Below, piece by piece: positions 24,483 through 33,405 of a stretch of DNA of 63,120 bases. Every line of letters starts with the position of its first letter. Position 1 is the stretch's first letter. Made by a program: the position numbers and the translations under genes. This DNA is from Burkholderiales bacterium (lineage in GTDB: Bacteria > Pseudomonadota > Gammaproteobacteria > Burkholderiales > Burkholderiaceae_C), in the NCBI GenBank assembly GCA_026400275.1, contig JAPLPK010000039.1:1-63120 (forward strand). Direction: 5' to 3'. The notes under the pieces were generated by a model. That model was not told the DNA's origin and made no database searches. It saw only the letters and a list, made by a program, of their open reading frames with translations.

Positions 24483-25196
24483 TTAAACGCTGCTGCTGGT
24501 CTTTTTCACGACGGTGGGATCGGAGTAGGTCAGCGGTCCTTCGGACTGCTTTTCGGAGTTCAAAACCTGGTTGGTCGCCTGGTTGTTCACGTCCACCGCG
24601 TTGCCGCCGGCGCGCCACAGGGCCTGCAAAAAGTCCAGCAGCTTCTTTGACAGCGGTTCCGGCGGTGGGTTTTCCACCTTTTTATCGGACGCCTGGGGCG
24701 TGGTGGTCCAGTCTTTGGAAGGCCCTTTTTCCGTCGTCGTAGGCTGGTTCGGACCCGGCTCCTTGCCGGCATCGACCAGTTTGGCCGTCTTGGCGGTATC
24801 TTCAGGTGCTGCGCTTTGCACCGGGTCTTGCAGCTTTTTGGCCTCGGCAGTCGCTGCCGACACTGCAGCAGTGGCCGCGTTGGCTGCGGTACTGGCCACA
24901 TCGGCCACCGCTTTGATACCACCCGCCTCGTCGGCTTTTTCCTTGGCAGCTGGCTGGATAGACGCTCGCAGGCGTGCGGCAGCCTCTAACGCTGCAATCT
25001 CTTGCTGGGTGGTGGAAATATCCACCTTAGTGGAGGGTTCGGGTTTGGATGCCACCGCCTCAACCTTGGCGGTCGCTTCCTGAATCAATGCGGACTCGGC
25101 CTTTGGCGCGGCCGCACCGATGCCCGAATGCGTACCGGCGGCAGCCGGCGGCCAGCTTGCGGTTCGTTCAACAGAGGGCAGTTGCATAGCGTTCAC
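24483..25196 (-). CDS. Ala/Lys/Pro-rich protein of unknown function
   Basis: 237 aa, not recognised. There is no signal peptide or membrane segment. Composition is dominated by Ala, Lys, Glu, Thr and Pro. It has a predicted helical, coiled-coil-like middle (ISTTQQEIAALEAAARLRAS, then Ala-rich VASTAANAATAAVSAATAEA) and a Pro/Thr-rich region. A short conserved-looking patch near the C-terminus, LSKKLLDFLQALWRAGGNAV, may be its folded part. A GTG start at 25196 and ATG at 25187 are both possible. It looks like a flexible accessory or structural protein. It is convergent with the YddA-like gene. Confidence 0.65.
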   Translation of the reverse strand: MNAMQLPSVERTASWPPAAAGTHSGIGAAAPKAESALIQEATAKVEAVASKPEPSTKVDISTTQQEIAALEAAARLRASIQPAAKEKADEAGGIKAVADVASTAANAATAAVSAATAEAKKLQDPVQSAAPEDTAKTAKLVDAGKEPGPNQPTTTEKGPSKDWTTTPQASDKKVENPPPEPLSKKLLDFLQALWRAGGNAVDVNNQATNQVLNSEKQSEGPLTYSDPTVVKKTSSSV

Positions 25197-25331
25197 CAGG
25201 TTAGGGGGCGGTGGAATACTTTTTCCACACCACGTATCTTGGTTAACGGCAGAAATGGAGGGTTATTTAGGGCTATTTCTTAAAAAAGATAAAAATCTTT
25301 ACAAAACAACTTCGCCCCCGCCCTCAAGTTT

Positions 25332-25808
25332 TCAGAGAAAGCGCTCCAGTAGACGGCGCGAGGCCCGGTCCAGGGCCAACATGTCACGTACGCGGAACTG
25401 CACGCCCGCCCCGCCAGCGATCAGCAGGCCGGCACGGCCCAGGCGGCGGATGTCTTCCTCGGTCTTGAGCACGAACTCGGTATCGCCACGGTCGGTCTCC
25501 ACCGTCCACACACTGGGGGTGGAAAAGGTGGACACGGCCTTCAGGCGCCGGATCTCGGGCACAAACTCGCGGTTGGCCAGCTCCTCGGACAACAGCGCCC
25601 ACACCGCCGGCGGCAGGCTACTGGTCTGCGGCACCCACACCAGCTCGCGGCCTTCGGTACCGACCAAGGACAAGCCCTCTTCCGGCGAAGTAATAGGAAA
25701 TGCCCGCACCGGCAGCACGCCCTCGTGGCGCTCACCGCTGGCAAGCACCAGCACCAGACGCCCAAAAGCGTCACGTTCCAGTTGGAAATCAGGGTCGTTA
25801 TTGTTCAT
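25332..25808 (-). CDS. DUF1854 protein associated with cyanophycin metabolism
   Basis: 158-aa DUF1854 family protein (DPDFQLERDAFGRLVLVLAS, FPITSPEEGLSLVGTEGREL, VPEIRRLKAVSTFSTPSVWT). The domain is known to sit beside cyanophycin synthetase genes in proteobacteria. It follows the ABC transporter gene on the same strand with a 133-bp gap containing a repeat. Biochemical role unknown; a regulatory or scaffolding role in the cyanophycin locus is inference. Confidence 0.82.
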   Translation of the reverse strand: MNNNDPDFQLERDAFGRLVLVLASGERHEGVLPVRAFPITSPEEGLSLVGTEGRELVWVPQTSSLPPAVWALLSEELANREFVPEIRRLKAVSTFSTPSVWTVETDRGDTEFVLKTEEDIRRLGRAGLLIAGGAGVQFRVRDMLALDRASRRLLERFL

Positions 25809-25849
25809 AAATAGTCACTACTCAACAGTCAAAACGCACATATTCGTGG

Positions 25850-25943
25850 GATGCCGTGGAACCGGCTTTGCCGGGCCACTGGCATCGCCCCCTGCAAGGG
25901 GGTTGGCGAAGACGCACAGCGCGTAGCCTGGGGGTGTTCCATT
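25850..25943 (-). repeat. CCCCCTTGCAGGGGG-type repeat behind the cyanophycin-associated ABC gene
   Basis: Reverse copy of the repeat at 11595-11713. It starts directly at the ABC gene's stop codon (TAA, then TGGAACACCCCCAGGCT) and has the CCCCCTTGCAGGGGG core and GGCCCGGCAAAGCCGGTTCC. Its strong palindromes may act in 3'-end formation. Confidence 0.8.
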
Positions 25944-28236
25944 AGCCTCCTGCAGGGTGGGCCGAATGGGCTATTGGGGCCATCGGCAAGGAGGCGGACA
26001 AACTTAAACCATCGTCTTCGGATTCAGTGCGGCGCAGCTGGGCCTGGTAGAGGCGCCAATAGGCACCTTGGCGTTCCATCAACTCCTCGTGCGGCCCGAC
26101 CTCGACCACCCGGCCTCGGTCCATCACCACCAGGCGGTCGGCCTTGCGCAGGGTGGACAAACGGTGGGCAATGGCGATGGTGGTGCGGCCTTTCACCAGG
26201 TTGTCCAACGCTTTCTGGATTTCGTTCTCGGTTTCGGTATCCACCGAAGAGGTGGCCTCGTCCAATATCAGGATGCGCGGGTCGATCAACAAAGCCCGGG
26301 CAATGGAGATGCGCTGGCGCTCTCCGCCCGACAAGCCCTGGCCACGCTCGCCCACCAGCGAGTCATAACCCTGGGGCAGGCGCAAGATGAACTCGTGCGC
26401 ATGCGCGGCGCGCGCGGCCGCCACAATCTCAGCCCGGGTGGCGTCGGGCCGGCCGTAGGCGATATTCTCAGCAATCGTGCCGAAGAAGAGGAAGGGCTCT
26501 TGCAGTACCAAGCCGATGTGCCGGCGGTAGTCGGCCACGGCAAAACGGCGGATATCCGTGCCATCAACCTGGATGGAACCGTCGGTCACGTCGTAGAAGC
26601 GACAGATCAGGTTCACCAGGGTACTTTTGCCCGAGCCGCTGTGGCCCACCAAGCCAATCATTTCACCCGGACGAATCACCAGATCCATATCGCGTATGAC
26701 CGAGCGGTTGCCGTAGCGGAAACCAATGCCTTTCATCTCGATCTGTCCGCGCACCTGCACGGCGCCAGGCATGCCCGAGCCGACCACCACCGGCTGGGTG
26801 GGTTCCGGCACGTTCGATACATGGTCCAGGATGTCAAAAATGCGCTTGGCGCCAGCCGCTGCCTTCTGGGTGACAGAGACGATGCGACTCATGGAATCCA
26901 GACGGGTATAGAAGCGGCCGATATACGCCAGGAAGGCGGTCAACACACCCACGGTGATCTGGCCTTTGCTGACCTGCCAGATACCAAAAGCCCAGACCAC
27001 CAGCAAACCAATGTCGGTCAGCAGGGAAACGGTGGGGGTAAACAAGCTCCAGGTCTTGTTCAGTCGGTCATTCACCGCCAGGTTGGCCTGGTTGGCCGCG
27101 TGGAAGCGGCCAGCCTCGCGCCGCTCTTGCGCGAACGCCTTGACCACGCGGATACCCGGAATGGTGTCGGCCAGCACATTGGTGACCTCACCCCAGACCC
27201 GGTCGATCTTCTCGAATCCGGTGCGCAGCCGGTCACGCACGGTGTGGATCATCCAGGCGATAAAGGGCAAAGGCAGCAAAGTTACCAGCGCCAGCCAGGG
27301 ATTGACCGAGAAAAGAATCGTTGACGTCATCACCAGCATCAGCACATCGGTAGCGAAATCCAACGCATGTAGCGACAGAAACACCGAAATACGGTCGGTT
27401 TCCGAGCCGATGCGGGAAATCAGGTCGCCGGTACGCTTGGCGCCAAAATAGTCCAGTGACAGGCCGAGCAGATGGTCAAACGCGGTGGTCCGCAGGTCGG
27501 CCGCAATGCGCTCGGACACCAAGGCCAGCAGCCAGGTACGCACCCAGCCCAGGCTCCAGGCCAGCAAAGCCGAGCCCAGCAGGCCGGCCAGCAGCCATTT
27601 CACCTGGCCTACATCGATCTGCTTGCCGCTCTGGAATGGAATCAATACCTCGTCCATCAGCGGAATCGTAAGGTAGGGCGGCACCAGCGTGGCAGCGGTG
27701 GAAGCCAGCATCAATAGGAAGCCACCGAGCAGCTGGAACTGGTAAGGCTTTGCAAAACGCCACAAGCGCAGCAACACCCAGGTGCTGGGCGGGCTGTTCA
27801 GCTCGCGGTTGCATACCGCGCATTCCTCGCTGTCAGCGGGTAGCGGGGCATGGCAGTTGGGGCATTGGCCGGGTTCGTCCTGGCTGGGGTCCTGCGGCAG
27901 CAAACGCTGGCCGAACAGCTTGACCAAGCGCAGCGCCTGGGGGTCAACGGCCAGCGTGTAGCGCCAGCGGGCCAGCAAGGTGCGGGCGTCGTGCAGCTCC
28001 AGCGTGCCCACACCGGCGTGGTCGGAGTGGCGCAGCACCATGTCGGGCGTCAGCGCCCAGGTCTGCCAGGCCCCTCCCTGGAAGGCCAGCAGGCGCTGGT
28101 TGGTCAAGGCCAATAGGCCGGGCGCAAAGCGCAGCTGGGTGTCCAGGTCAACGGACAGGCTGGCTACGACGTTCTCGTGGGCAAGGAGCTGCGTTTGCAG
28201 CCCAAGGGAAATATCGACTGTATGGTGTTCTTGCAT
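25942..28236 (-). CDS. Cyanophycin-associated ABC transporter with N-terminal zinc-ribbon extension
   Basis: 764-aa ABC exporter-type protein. Residues about 1-115 are a beta-rich PH-like domain (LLALTNQRLLAFQGGAWQTW). About 130-150 is a zinc ribbon with CPNC...CAVC. The six-helix membrane domain follows, then the ATPase domain: Walker A GHSGSGKST, LVLQEPFLFFGTIAENI, signature LSGGERQR, Walker B ILILDEATSSVD and His switch IAHR. The ATPase half is typical of lipid- or peptide-type exporters. It is divergent from cphA' across 160 bp. It may move building blocks or breakdown products of cyanophycin; this is inference from context. Confidence 0.87.
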   Translation of the reverse strand: MQEHHTVDISLGLQTQLLAHENVVASLSVDLDTQLRFAPGLLALTNQRLLAFQGGAWQTWALTPDMVLRHSDHAGVGTLELHDARTLLARWRYTLAVDPQALRLVKLFGQRLLPQDPSQDEPGQCPNCHAPLPADSEECAVCNRELNSPPSTWVLLRLWRFAKPYQFQLLGGFLLMLASTAATLVPPYLTIPLMDEVLIPFQSGKQIDVGQVKWLLAGLLGSALLAWSLGWVRTWLLALVSERIAADLRTTAFDHLLGLSLDYFGAKRTGDLISRIGSETDRISVFLSLHALDFATDVLMLVMTSTILFSVNPWLALVTLLPLPFIAWMIHTVRDRLRTGFEKIDRVWGEVTNVLADTIPGIRVVKAFAQERREAGRFHAANQANLAVNDRLNKTWSLFTPTVSLLTDIGLLVVWAFGIWQVSKGQITVGVLTAFLAYIGRFYTRLDSMSRIVSVTQKAAAGAKRIFDILDHVSNVPEPTQPVVVGSGMPGAVQVRGQIEMKGIGFRYGNRSVIRDMDLVIRPGEMIGLVGHSGSGKSTLVNLICRFYDVTDGSIQVDGTDIRRFAVADYRRHIGLVLQEPFLFFGTIAENIAYGRPDATRAEIVAAARAAHAHEFILRLPQGYDSLVGERGQGLSGGERQRISIARALLIDPRILILDEATSSVDTETENEIQKALDNLVKGRTTIAIAHRLSTLRKADRLVVMDRGRVVEVGPHEELMERQGAYWRLYQAQLRRTESEDDGLSLSASLPMAPIAHSAHPAGG

Positions 28237-28396
28237 TTTTTTAACCCCGCGATCTCTTACCTGGTGCCAGATGGACCAGCGCCTCAGCGGGGCCTCAGAT
28301 TCTCGCCGATGGCGCCTTCATTTCTCACTACCATATAGCAAAGTGCACAATAGCCACCCGCAGCCGGGGTGCCCGGCCACAACACCCCCGAAGAAC
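28237..28396. promoter_or_regulatory. Divergent promoter region of the cyanophycin locus
   Basis: 160 bp between divergent ABC and cphA' genes, with an AT-rich patch CATATAGCAAAGTGCACAAT (28330-28349) that could hold a -10 for cphA'. No clear operator seen. Confidence 0.4.
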
Positions 28397-30637
28397 ATGA
28401 GCCCCAAGGACGATATCCAACTTCTGCGCATCAACTATTTGCGCGGCCCCAACATCTGGACCTACCGACCGGCTCTCGAAGTCTGGCTGGACCTGGGGGA
28501 ACTCGAAGACTACCCCTCCAATTTGCTGCCCGGTTTCACCGACCGCCTGGTCGCCATGCTGCCCGCCCTGGTGGAACACCACTGCGGCGTAGGCGAGCGC
28601 GGCGGCTTTCTGCAGCGCCTGGTGGAAGGCACCTGGGCCGGCCATATCCTGGAACACGCGGTGATCGAGTTGCTGAACCTGGCGGGCATGCCCACCGGTT
28701 TCGGCCAAACCCGCAGCACCTCGCAGCGCGGCATCTACCGCATGGTGTTCCGGGCGCGCGACGAACAGGTTGCCCGCACCGCCCTGGCCCAGGGCCACCG
28801 GCTGCTGATGTCGGCCATCAACGATATTCCATTTGACGTAGCCGCCGCAGTAGCCGCCGTACGCGCCGAGGTGGACGACTGCTACCTGGGCCCCAGCACC
28901 GCCTGCATCGTGGCCGCCGCCACGGACCGGGGCATCCCGCACATCCGCCTGAACGAAGGCAACCTGGTGCAACTCGGCCATGGTGCCCGTCAGCGCCGCA
29001 TCTGGACGGCAGAGACCGAATTCACCAGCGCCATCGCCGAAGGCATTGCGCACGACAAAGACCTGACCAAGACCCTGCTGCAGTCCTGCGGCGTGCCCGT
29101 GCCCGAAGGTGTTGCCGTGGACAGCCCGGCCGCCGCCTGGGAAGCCGCGCAAGACATCGGCCTGCCCGTCGTAGTGAAACCATCCGATGGCAACCACGGC
29201 CGCGGCGTGACACTGGACCTGAGCAACCAGGCCGACATCGAAGCCGCCTACCTGGTGGCCGAAAAGCACGGCAGCGAAGTGCTGGTAGAGCGTTTTGTGC
29301 GCGGCAACGAGCACCGCCTGCTGGTGGTCGGTGGCCGCGTGGTCGCCGCCGCACGCGGCTCGGTGGCCTGGGTCACCGGCAACGGCCACTCCACCGTGGC
29401 TGAACTGGTAGATGCCCATATCAATACCGACCCGCGCCGTGGCACCCACGAAGACGCGCCACTGGGCCTGATCGACACACGCGGCGACGAAGCCGTACTT
29501 CTGGACCTGCAGCGCCAGGGGCTGACGCCTGACTCCATCCCTCCCATGGGCAAGCAGGTGCTGATCCAGCGCAACGGCAACGTGGCTATCGACTGCACCG
29601 ACCAGATGCATCCCGAGGTGGACCACATCGTGTCGCTGGCGGCACGCATCGTGGGCCTGGACATTGCTGGCGTGGACGTGGTGGCAGAAGACATCTCCAA
29701 GCCACTGAGCGCCCAAGGCGGCGCCATCGTGGAAGTCAATGCCGGTCCCGGCCTGCTGATGCACTTGAAACCGGCCGAGGGCGCCCCCCGCCCCGTGGGC
29801 CGGGCCATCGTAGACCACCTGTTCTCCGAGCACGAAACCGGCCGCATTCCGGTGGTTGGCGTAGCCGGCACCCAGGCCACGCACACCATTTCCAGGCTGG
29901 TCGCCTGGCTGCTGCACCTGAGCGGCCTGCGCGTGGGCCTGGCCTGCCGCGACGGCCTGTTCCTGGACACCCGCCGCATCGAGTCCACCGACTGCGCCCA
30001 TTGGGCGCCATCGCACCGCCTGCTGATCAACCGCTCCATGGAAGCCGCCGTGATTGAAAACGGCGCAGCCAGCATTCTGCGCGATGGCCTGGCCTACGAC
30101 CGCTGCGCCGTGGGCATCGTGACCGACATGGGCGGCGCAGACAAGCTGGCTGAATTCGACATCACCGATGAAGACCAGCTCTACAAAGTGCTGCGCACCC
30201 AGGTCGATGTGGTCTTGCCCGAAGGCGTGGCGGTGCTGAATGCGGCCGACGCACGCGTGGCCCAAATGGCCGAGCTCTGCGACGGCAGCTCCATCCTGTA
30301 TGGCCTGGACCCGCAACTGGAAGCCACGGTGGCCCACCGCGCTACCGAAGGCCGCGCCGTTCTAGTGAACAAGGGCTACATCATGTTGGCCACCGGTAGC
30401 TCTGAAGCCCCGCTGGTCAGCCTGGACATCCTGTCTGCCGTCTGGCACCGCGAGGTGCCGCTGGAACCCATACTGGCCGCGATTGCCGCCGCCTGGGCCA
30501 TGGACATCTCGCCCGACCTCATCGTCGCCGGCCTGAAAACCTTTGAGCTGGACCTGCCCACCGCGCGCACCGTACTCCCCGCCGTGCCCACCGCAGCCCC
30601 CTACCGTACCGAACAAGAAGATAGAAAGACCGACTGA
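28397..30637 (+). CDS. Cyanophycin synthetase-like protein with degenerate P-loop (CphA')
   Basis: 746 aa. The N-terminal domain and ATP-grasp domain (HDKDLTKTLLQSCGVPVPEG, PVVVKPSDGNHGRGVTLDL, IVEVNAGPGLLMHL) are intact. The Mur-ligase-like domain has lost its nucleotide-binding loop: residues 491-498 read GTQATHTI where active CphA has GTNGKTTT. So the Mur half probably cannot use ATP, while the ATP-grasp half can. This parallels CphA2-type enzymes, which polymerise beta-Asp-Arg dipeptides. ATG 28397; its stop overlaps the ATG of the canonical cphA. Confidence 0.88.
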   Translation: MSPKDDIQLLRINYLRGPNIWTYRPALEVWLDLGELEDYPSNLLPGFTDRLVAMLPALVEHHCGVGERGGFLQRLVEGTWAGHILEHAVIELLNLAGMPTGFGQTRSTSQRGIYRMVFRARDEQVARTALAQGHRLLMSAINDIPFDVAAAVAAVRAEVDDCYLGPSTACIVAAATDRGIPHIRLNEGNLVQLGHGARQRRIWTAETEFTSAIAEGIAHDKDLTKTLLQSCGVPVPEGVAVDSPAAAWEAAQDIGLPVVVKPSDGNHGRGVTLDLSNQADIEAAYLVAEKHGSEVLVERFVRGNEHRLLVVGGRVVAAARGSVAWVTGNGHSTVAELVDAHINTDPRRGTHEDAPLGLIDTRGDEAVLLDLQRQGLTPDSIPPMGKQVLIQRNGNVAIDCTDQMHPEVDHIVSLAARIVGLDIAGVDVVAEDISKPLSAQGGAIVEVNAGPGLLMHLKPAEGAPRPVGRAIVDHLFSEHETGRIPVVGVAGTQATHTISRLVAWLLHLSGLRVGLACRDGLFLDTRRIESTDCAHWAPSHRLLINRSMEAAVIENGAASILRDGLAYDRCAVGIVTDMGGADKLAEFDITDEDQLYKVLRTQVDVVLPEGVAVLNAADARVAQMAELCDGSSILYGLDPQLEATVAHRATEGRAVLVNKGYIMLATGSSEAPLVSLDILSAVWHREVPLEPILAAIAAAWAMDISPDLIVAGLKTFELDLPTARTVLPAVPTAAPYRTEQEDRKTD

Positions 30638-33204
30638 TGGAAGTCTCACGCATTCGGGCCCTGCGTGGCCCTAATCTCTGGAGCCGTCATACCGCCGTGG
30701 AAGCCGTGGTTTCATGTACGGAAAGCGAACGCGCCATCGCACAACTACCCGGCTTCGAGGCCACCGTACGCGCCCTGTTCCCGGCCATAGGCCCGCTGCG
30801 CCCTAACCGCGAACACGCCTCGGTATCGCTGGCCCATGTATTGGAAGCCGCCACCCTGGCCCTGCAGGCCCAGGCCGGCTGCCCTGTGACATTCAGCCGC
30901 ACGGCATCTACGCCGCAGGCAGGCACCTACCAGGTCATTGTGGAATACAGCGAAGAAGCTGTAGGCCGCCAGGCTCTGGAGCTTGCCCAGGCGCTGATCC
31001 AGGCTGCGCTGAGCAACACCGCCTTCGACGTGGACAGCGCCATCGCCCAGCTGCGTGAAACTGACGAAGACGAACGCCTGGGCCCCAGCACCGGCGCCAT
31101 CGTGGACGCAGCCGTCGCCCGTGGCATTCCCTACCGCCGACTGACCAAGGGCAGCATGGTGCAGTTTGGCTGGGGTTCGCGCCAGCGCCGCATCCAGGCA
31201 GCCGAGTTCGACGCCACCAGCGCCGTGTCCGAGGCGATCGCCCAGGACAAAGACCTGACCAAAAAATTGCTGCACGCCGCCGGCGTACCCGTGCCCCTGG
31301 GCCGCCCCGTCAACAGCCTGGATGAAGCCTGGCAAGTGGCGCAGGAAATCGGTCTGCCCGTGGTGGTCAAGCCGCAGGACGGCAACCAGGGCAAGGGTGT
31401 GACGGTCAACATCGTGGACCGCGCCCACCTGGAAGTGGCCTATGCCGCCGCCGCCGAAATCGGCGAAGTGATGGTGGAAAAATTCCTGCCCGGCAGCGAC
31501 TTCCGCCTGCTGGTGGTGGGCAACAAGCTGGTGGCCGCCGCCCGCCGCGACCCGCCCCAGGTGCTGGGTGACGGCGTGCACACCGTGCGCGAGTTGGTGG
31601 ACATCGTCAACTCCGACCCCAAGCGCGGCGAAGGCCATGCCACCTCGCTCACCAAGATCCGCTTTGACGATATCGCCATCGCCCGCCTGGCCCTGCAAGG
31701 CCTGCAACCCGAGTCGATTGCCGAAAAAGGCCGCCGCATCATTCTGCGTAACAACGCCAACCTGAGCACCGGCGGCACCGCCACCGATGTAACCGACGAC
31801 GTGCACCCCGCCGTCGCGGCCCAGGCCGTGGCCGCCGCGCAAATGATTGGCCTGCACATCTGCGGTGTGGACGTGGTCTGCGAAAGCATGCTCAGACCGC
31901 TCGAAGACCAGCACGGAGGCATCGTCGAAGTAAACGCTGCACCCGGTCTGCGCATGCACATCTCGCCGTCCTTCGGCAAGGGCCGCAACGTCGGCGAAGC
32001 CATGGTCAGCAACTTGTACGCACCGGGTGAAGACGGCCGCATTCCGGTGGTTGCCATCACCGGCACCAACGGCAAAACCACAACAGCCCGCCTGATTGCC
32101 CACCTGTTCACCAGCAGCGGCATGCGTGTCGGCATGACCAATACCGACGGCGTTTACGTCAACGGCCGCCAGATCGACAGCGGCGACTGCTCGGGCCCGA
32201 AAAGCGCGCGTAACGTACTGATGCACCCTGACGTGGATGCCGCCGTGTTTGAGACCGCGCGCGGCGGCATGCTGCGCGAAGGCCTGGGGTTTGACCGCTG
32301 CCAGGTCGCCGTGGTGACCAACATTGGCGCCGGTGACCACCTGGGCCTGAACTACATCACCACGGTGGAAGACCTTGCCGTCCTCAAGCGCGTGATCGTG
32401 CAAAACGTGCAGGCCACCGGCTACGCCGTGCTGAACGCGGCAGACCCCATCGTCGCCGCCATGGGCGCGTCCTGCCCCGGCAACGTGATCTTCTTCACCG
32501 CCGACCGCCACCACCCGGTGATGGCCACGCACCGCGCCCAGGGCCGGCGCACGGTGTATGTCGATGGCGACCACATCGTCGCCGCTGTGGGCTCCTGGCG
32601 CGAACAGATTGCCTTGCGCGATGTGCCGCTGACCCGTGCCGGCACCATCGGCTTCCAGGTGGACAACGCCATGGCCGCCGTGGCTGCCGCCTGGGGTGTG
32701 GGCCTGAACTGGGACACCATCCGCCGTGGCCTGTCCAGCTTTGCCAACGACGCCGACAACGCGCCTGGCCGCTTCAACGTGATGGACTACCGCGGTGCCA
32801 CCATCATTGCCGACTACGGCCACAACCCGGACGCCATGCGCGCCCTGGTCGCCGCCGTGGACGCCATGCCGGCCAAGCGCCGCTCGGTGGTCATCAGCGG
32901 CGCGGGCGACCGGCGTGACGAAGACATCCGCGAGCAAACCATCATCCTGGGCGACGCATTTGACGATGTGATCCTGTTTGAAGATGCCTGCCAGCGCGGC
33001 CGTGCCGATGGCGAAGTCGTGGCCCTGCTGCGCGAGGGCCTGGCCAACGCCCAGCGCACCCGCCAGGTGGACGAAATCTATGGCGAATTCATCGCCATCG
33101 ACAAGGCTCTGGAGCGCCTGCAGCCCGGCGACTTGTGCCTGATCCTGGTGGACCAGGTGGAAGAAGCCCTGGCCCACCTGGCCCAGCGCGTCGCCGCCGC
33201 CTAA
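30637..33204 (+). CDS. cphA: Cyanophycin synthetase
   Basis: 855-aa enzyme that makes multi-L-arginyl-poly-L-aspartate from Asp and Arg with two ATP per unit. N-domain, ATP-grasp domain (AIAQDKDLTKKLLHAAGVPV, PVVVKPQDGNQGKGVTVNIV, IVEVNAAPGLRMHISPSFGK), then a complete Mur-ligase-like domain with P-loop GTNGKTTT (residues 476-483), FETARGGMLREGLGFDRC and DYGHNPDAM. Both active centres look complete. It overlaps cphA' by 1 bp (TGATG), so the two are probably made together. Confidence 0.95.
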   Translation: MEVSRIRALRGPNLWSRHTAVEAVVSCTESERAIAQLPGFEATVRALFPAIGPLRPNREHASVSLAHVLEAATLALQAQAGCPVTFSRTASTPQAGTYQVIVEYSEEAVGRQALELAQALIQAALSNTAFDVDSAIAQLRETDEDERLGPSTGAIVDAAVARGIPYRRLTKGSMVQFGWGSRQRRIQAAEFDATSAVSEAIAQDKDLTKKLLHAAGVPVPLGRPVNSLDEAWQVAQEIGLPVVVKPQDGNQGKGVTVNIVDRAHLEVAYAAAAEIGEVMVEKFLPGSDFRLLVVGNKLVAAARRDPPQVLGDGVHTVRELVDIVNSDPKRGEGHATSLTKIRFDDIAIARLALQGLQPESIAEKGRRIILRNNANLSTGGTATDVTDDVHPAVAAQAVAAAQMIGLHICGVDVVCESMLRPLEDQHGGIVEVNAAPGLRMHISPSFGKGRNVGEAMVSNLYAPGEDGRIPVVAITGTNGKTTTARLIAHLFTSSGMRVGMTNTDGVYVNGRQIDSGDCSGPKSARNVLMHPDVDAAVFETARGGMLREGLGFDRCQVAVVTNIGAGDHLGLNYITTVEDLAVLKRVIVQNVQATGYAVLNAADPIVAAMGASCPGNVIFFTADRHHPVMATHRAQGRRTVYVDGDHIVAAVGSWREQIALRDVPLTRAGTIGFQVDNAMAAVAAAWGVGLNWDTIRRGLSSFANDADNAPGRFNVMDYRGATIIADYGHNPDAMRALVAAVDAMPAKRRSVVISGAGDRRDEDIREQTIILGDAFDDVILFEDACQRGRADGEVVALLREGLANAQRTRQVDEIYGEFIAIDKALERLQPGDLCLILVDQVEEALAHLAQRVAAA

Positions 33205-33216
33205 GCCGTTCTATGC

Positions 33217-33249
33217 AGCGCCCCAGTTTTATAAAAGAAATGGGGCGCT
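33217..33249 (+). terminator. Hairpin behind cphA
   Basis: Perfect 9-bp stem AGCGCCCCA / TGGGGCGCT (33217-33225, 33241-33249) with an AT-rich loop, 13 bp after the cphA stop. It overlaps by two bases with the next repeat hairpin, so the two may compete or stack. No T-run. Confidence 0.6.
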
Positions 33250-33295
33250 CGCGCAGATTCCACCTGCGCGAGAAGCTACGAAAAATATAGCAATT
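33246..33295 (+). repeat. Two-hairpin repeat, copy 6 (behind cphA)
   Basis: Hairpin 1 CTCGCGCAG/CTGCGCGAG (33248-33256, 33264-33272), perfect over 9 bp. Hairpin 2 GCTA/TAGC (33275-33278, 33288-33291). Compared with other copies the stem has compensating changes, supporting selection on structure. Confidence 0.85.
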
Positions 33296-33405
33296 ACATT
33301 CGTTAGCGCAGATCGGGCTCGGTACAGATTCGCAACAGGGTGTAGCCGACGCGGCGGCCGCTCGGCTGGACTGTAAAATCGCGCCTTTTCGCCCCCTCCC
33401 CTCCC

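Noticed and set aside
28328-33177. Very long minus-strand open frames (669 and 810 codons) opposite the cyanophycin synthetases
   Set aside because: They mirror the codon positions of well-supported plus-strand genes in GC-rich DNA, have His/Val/Gly-rich nonsense composition and match no family.
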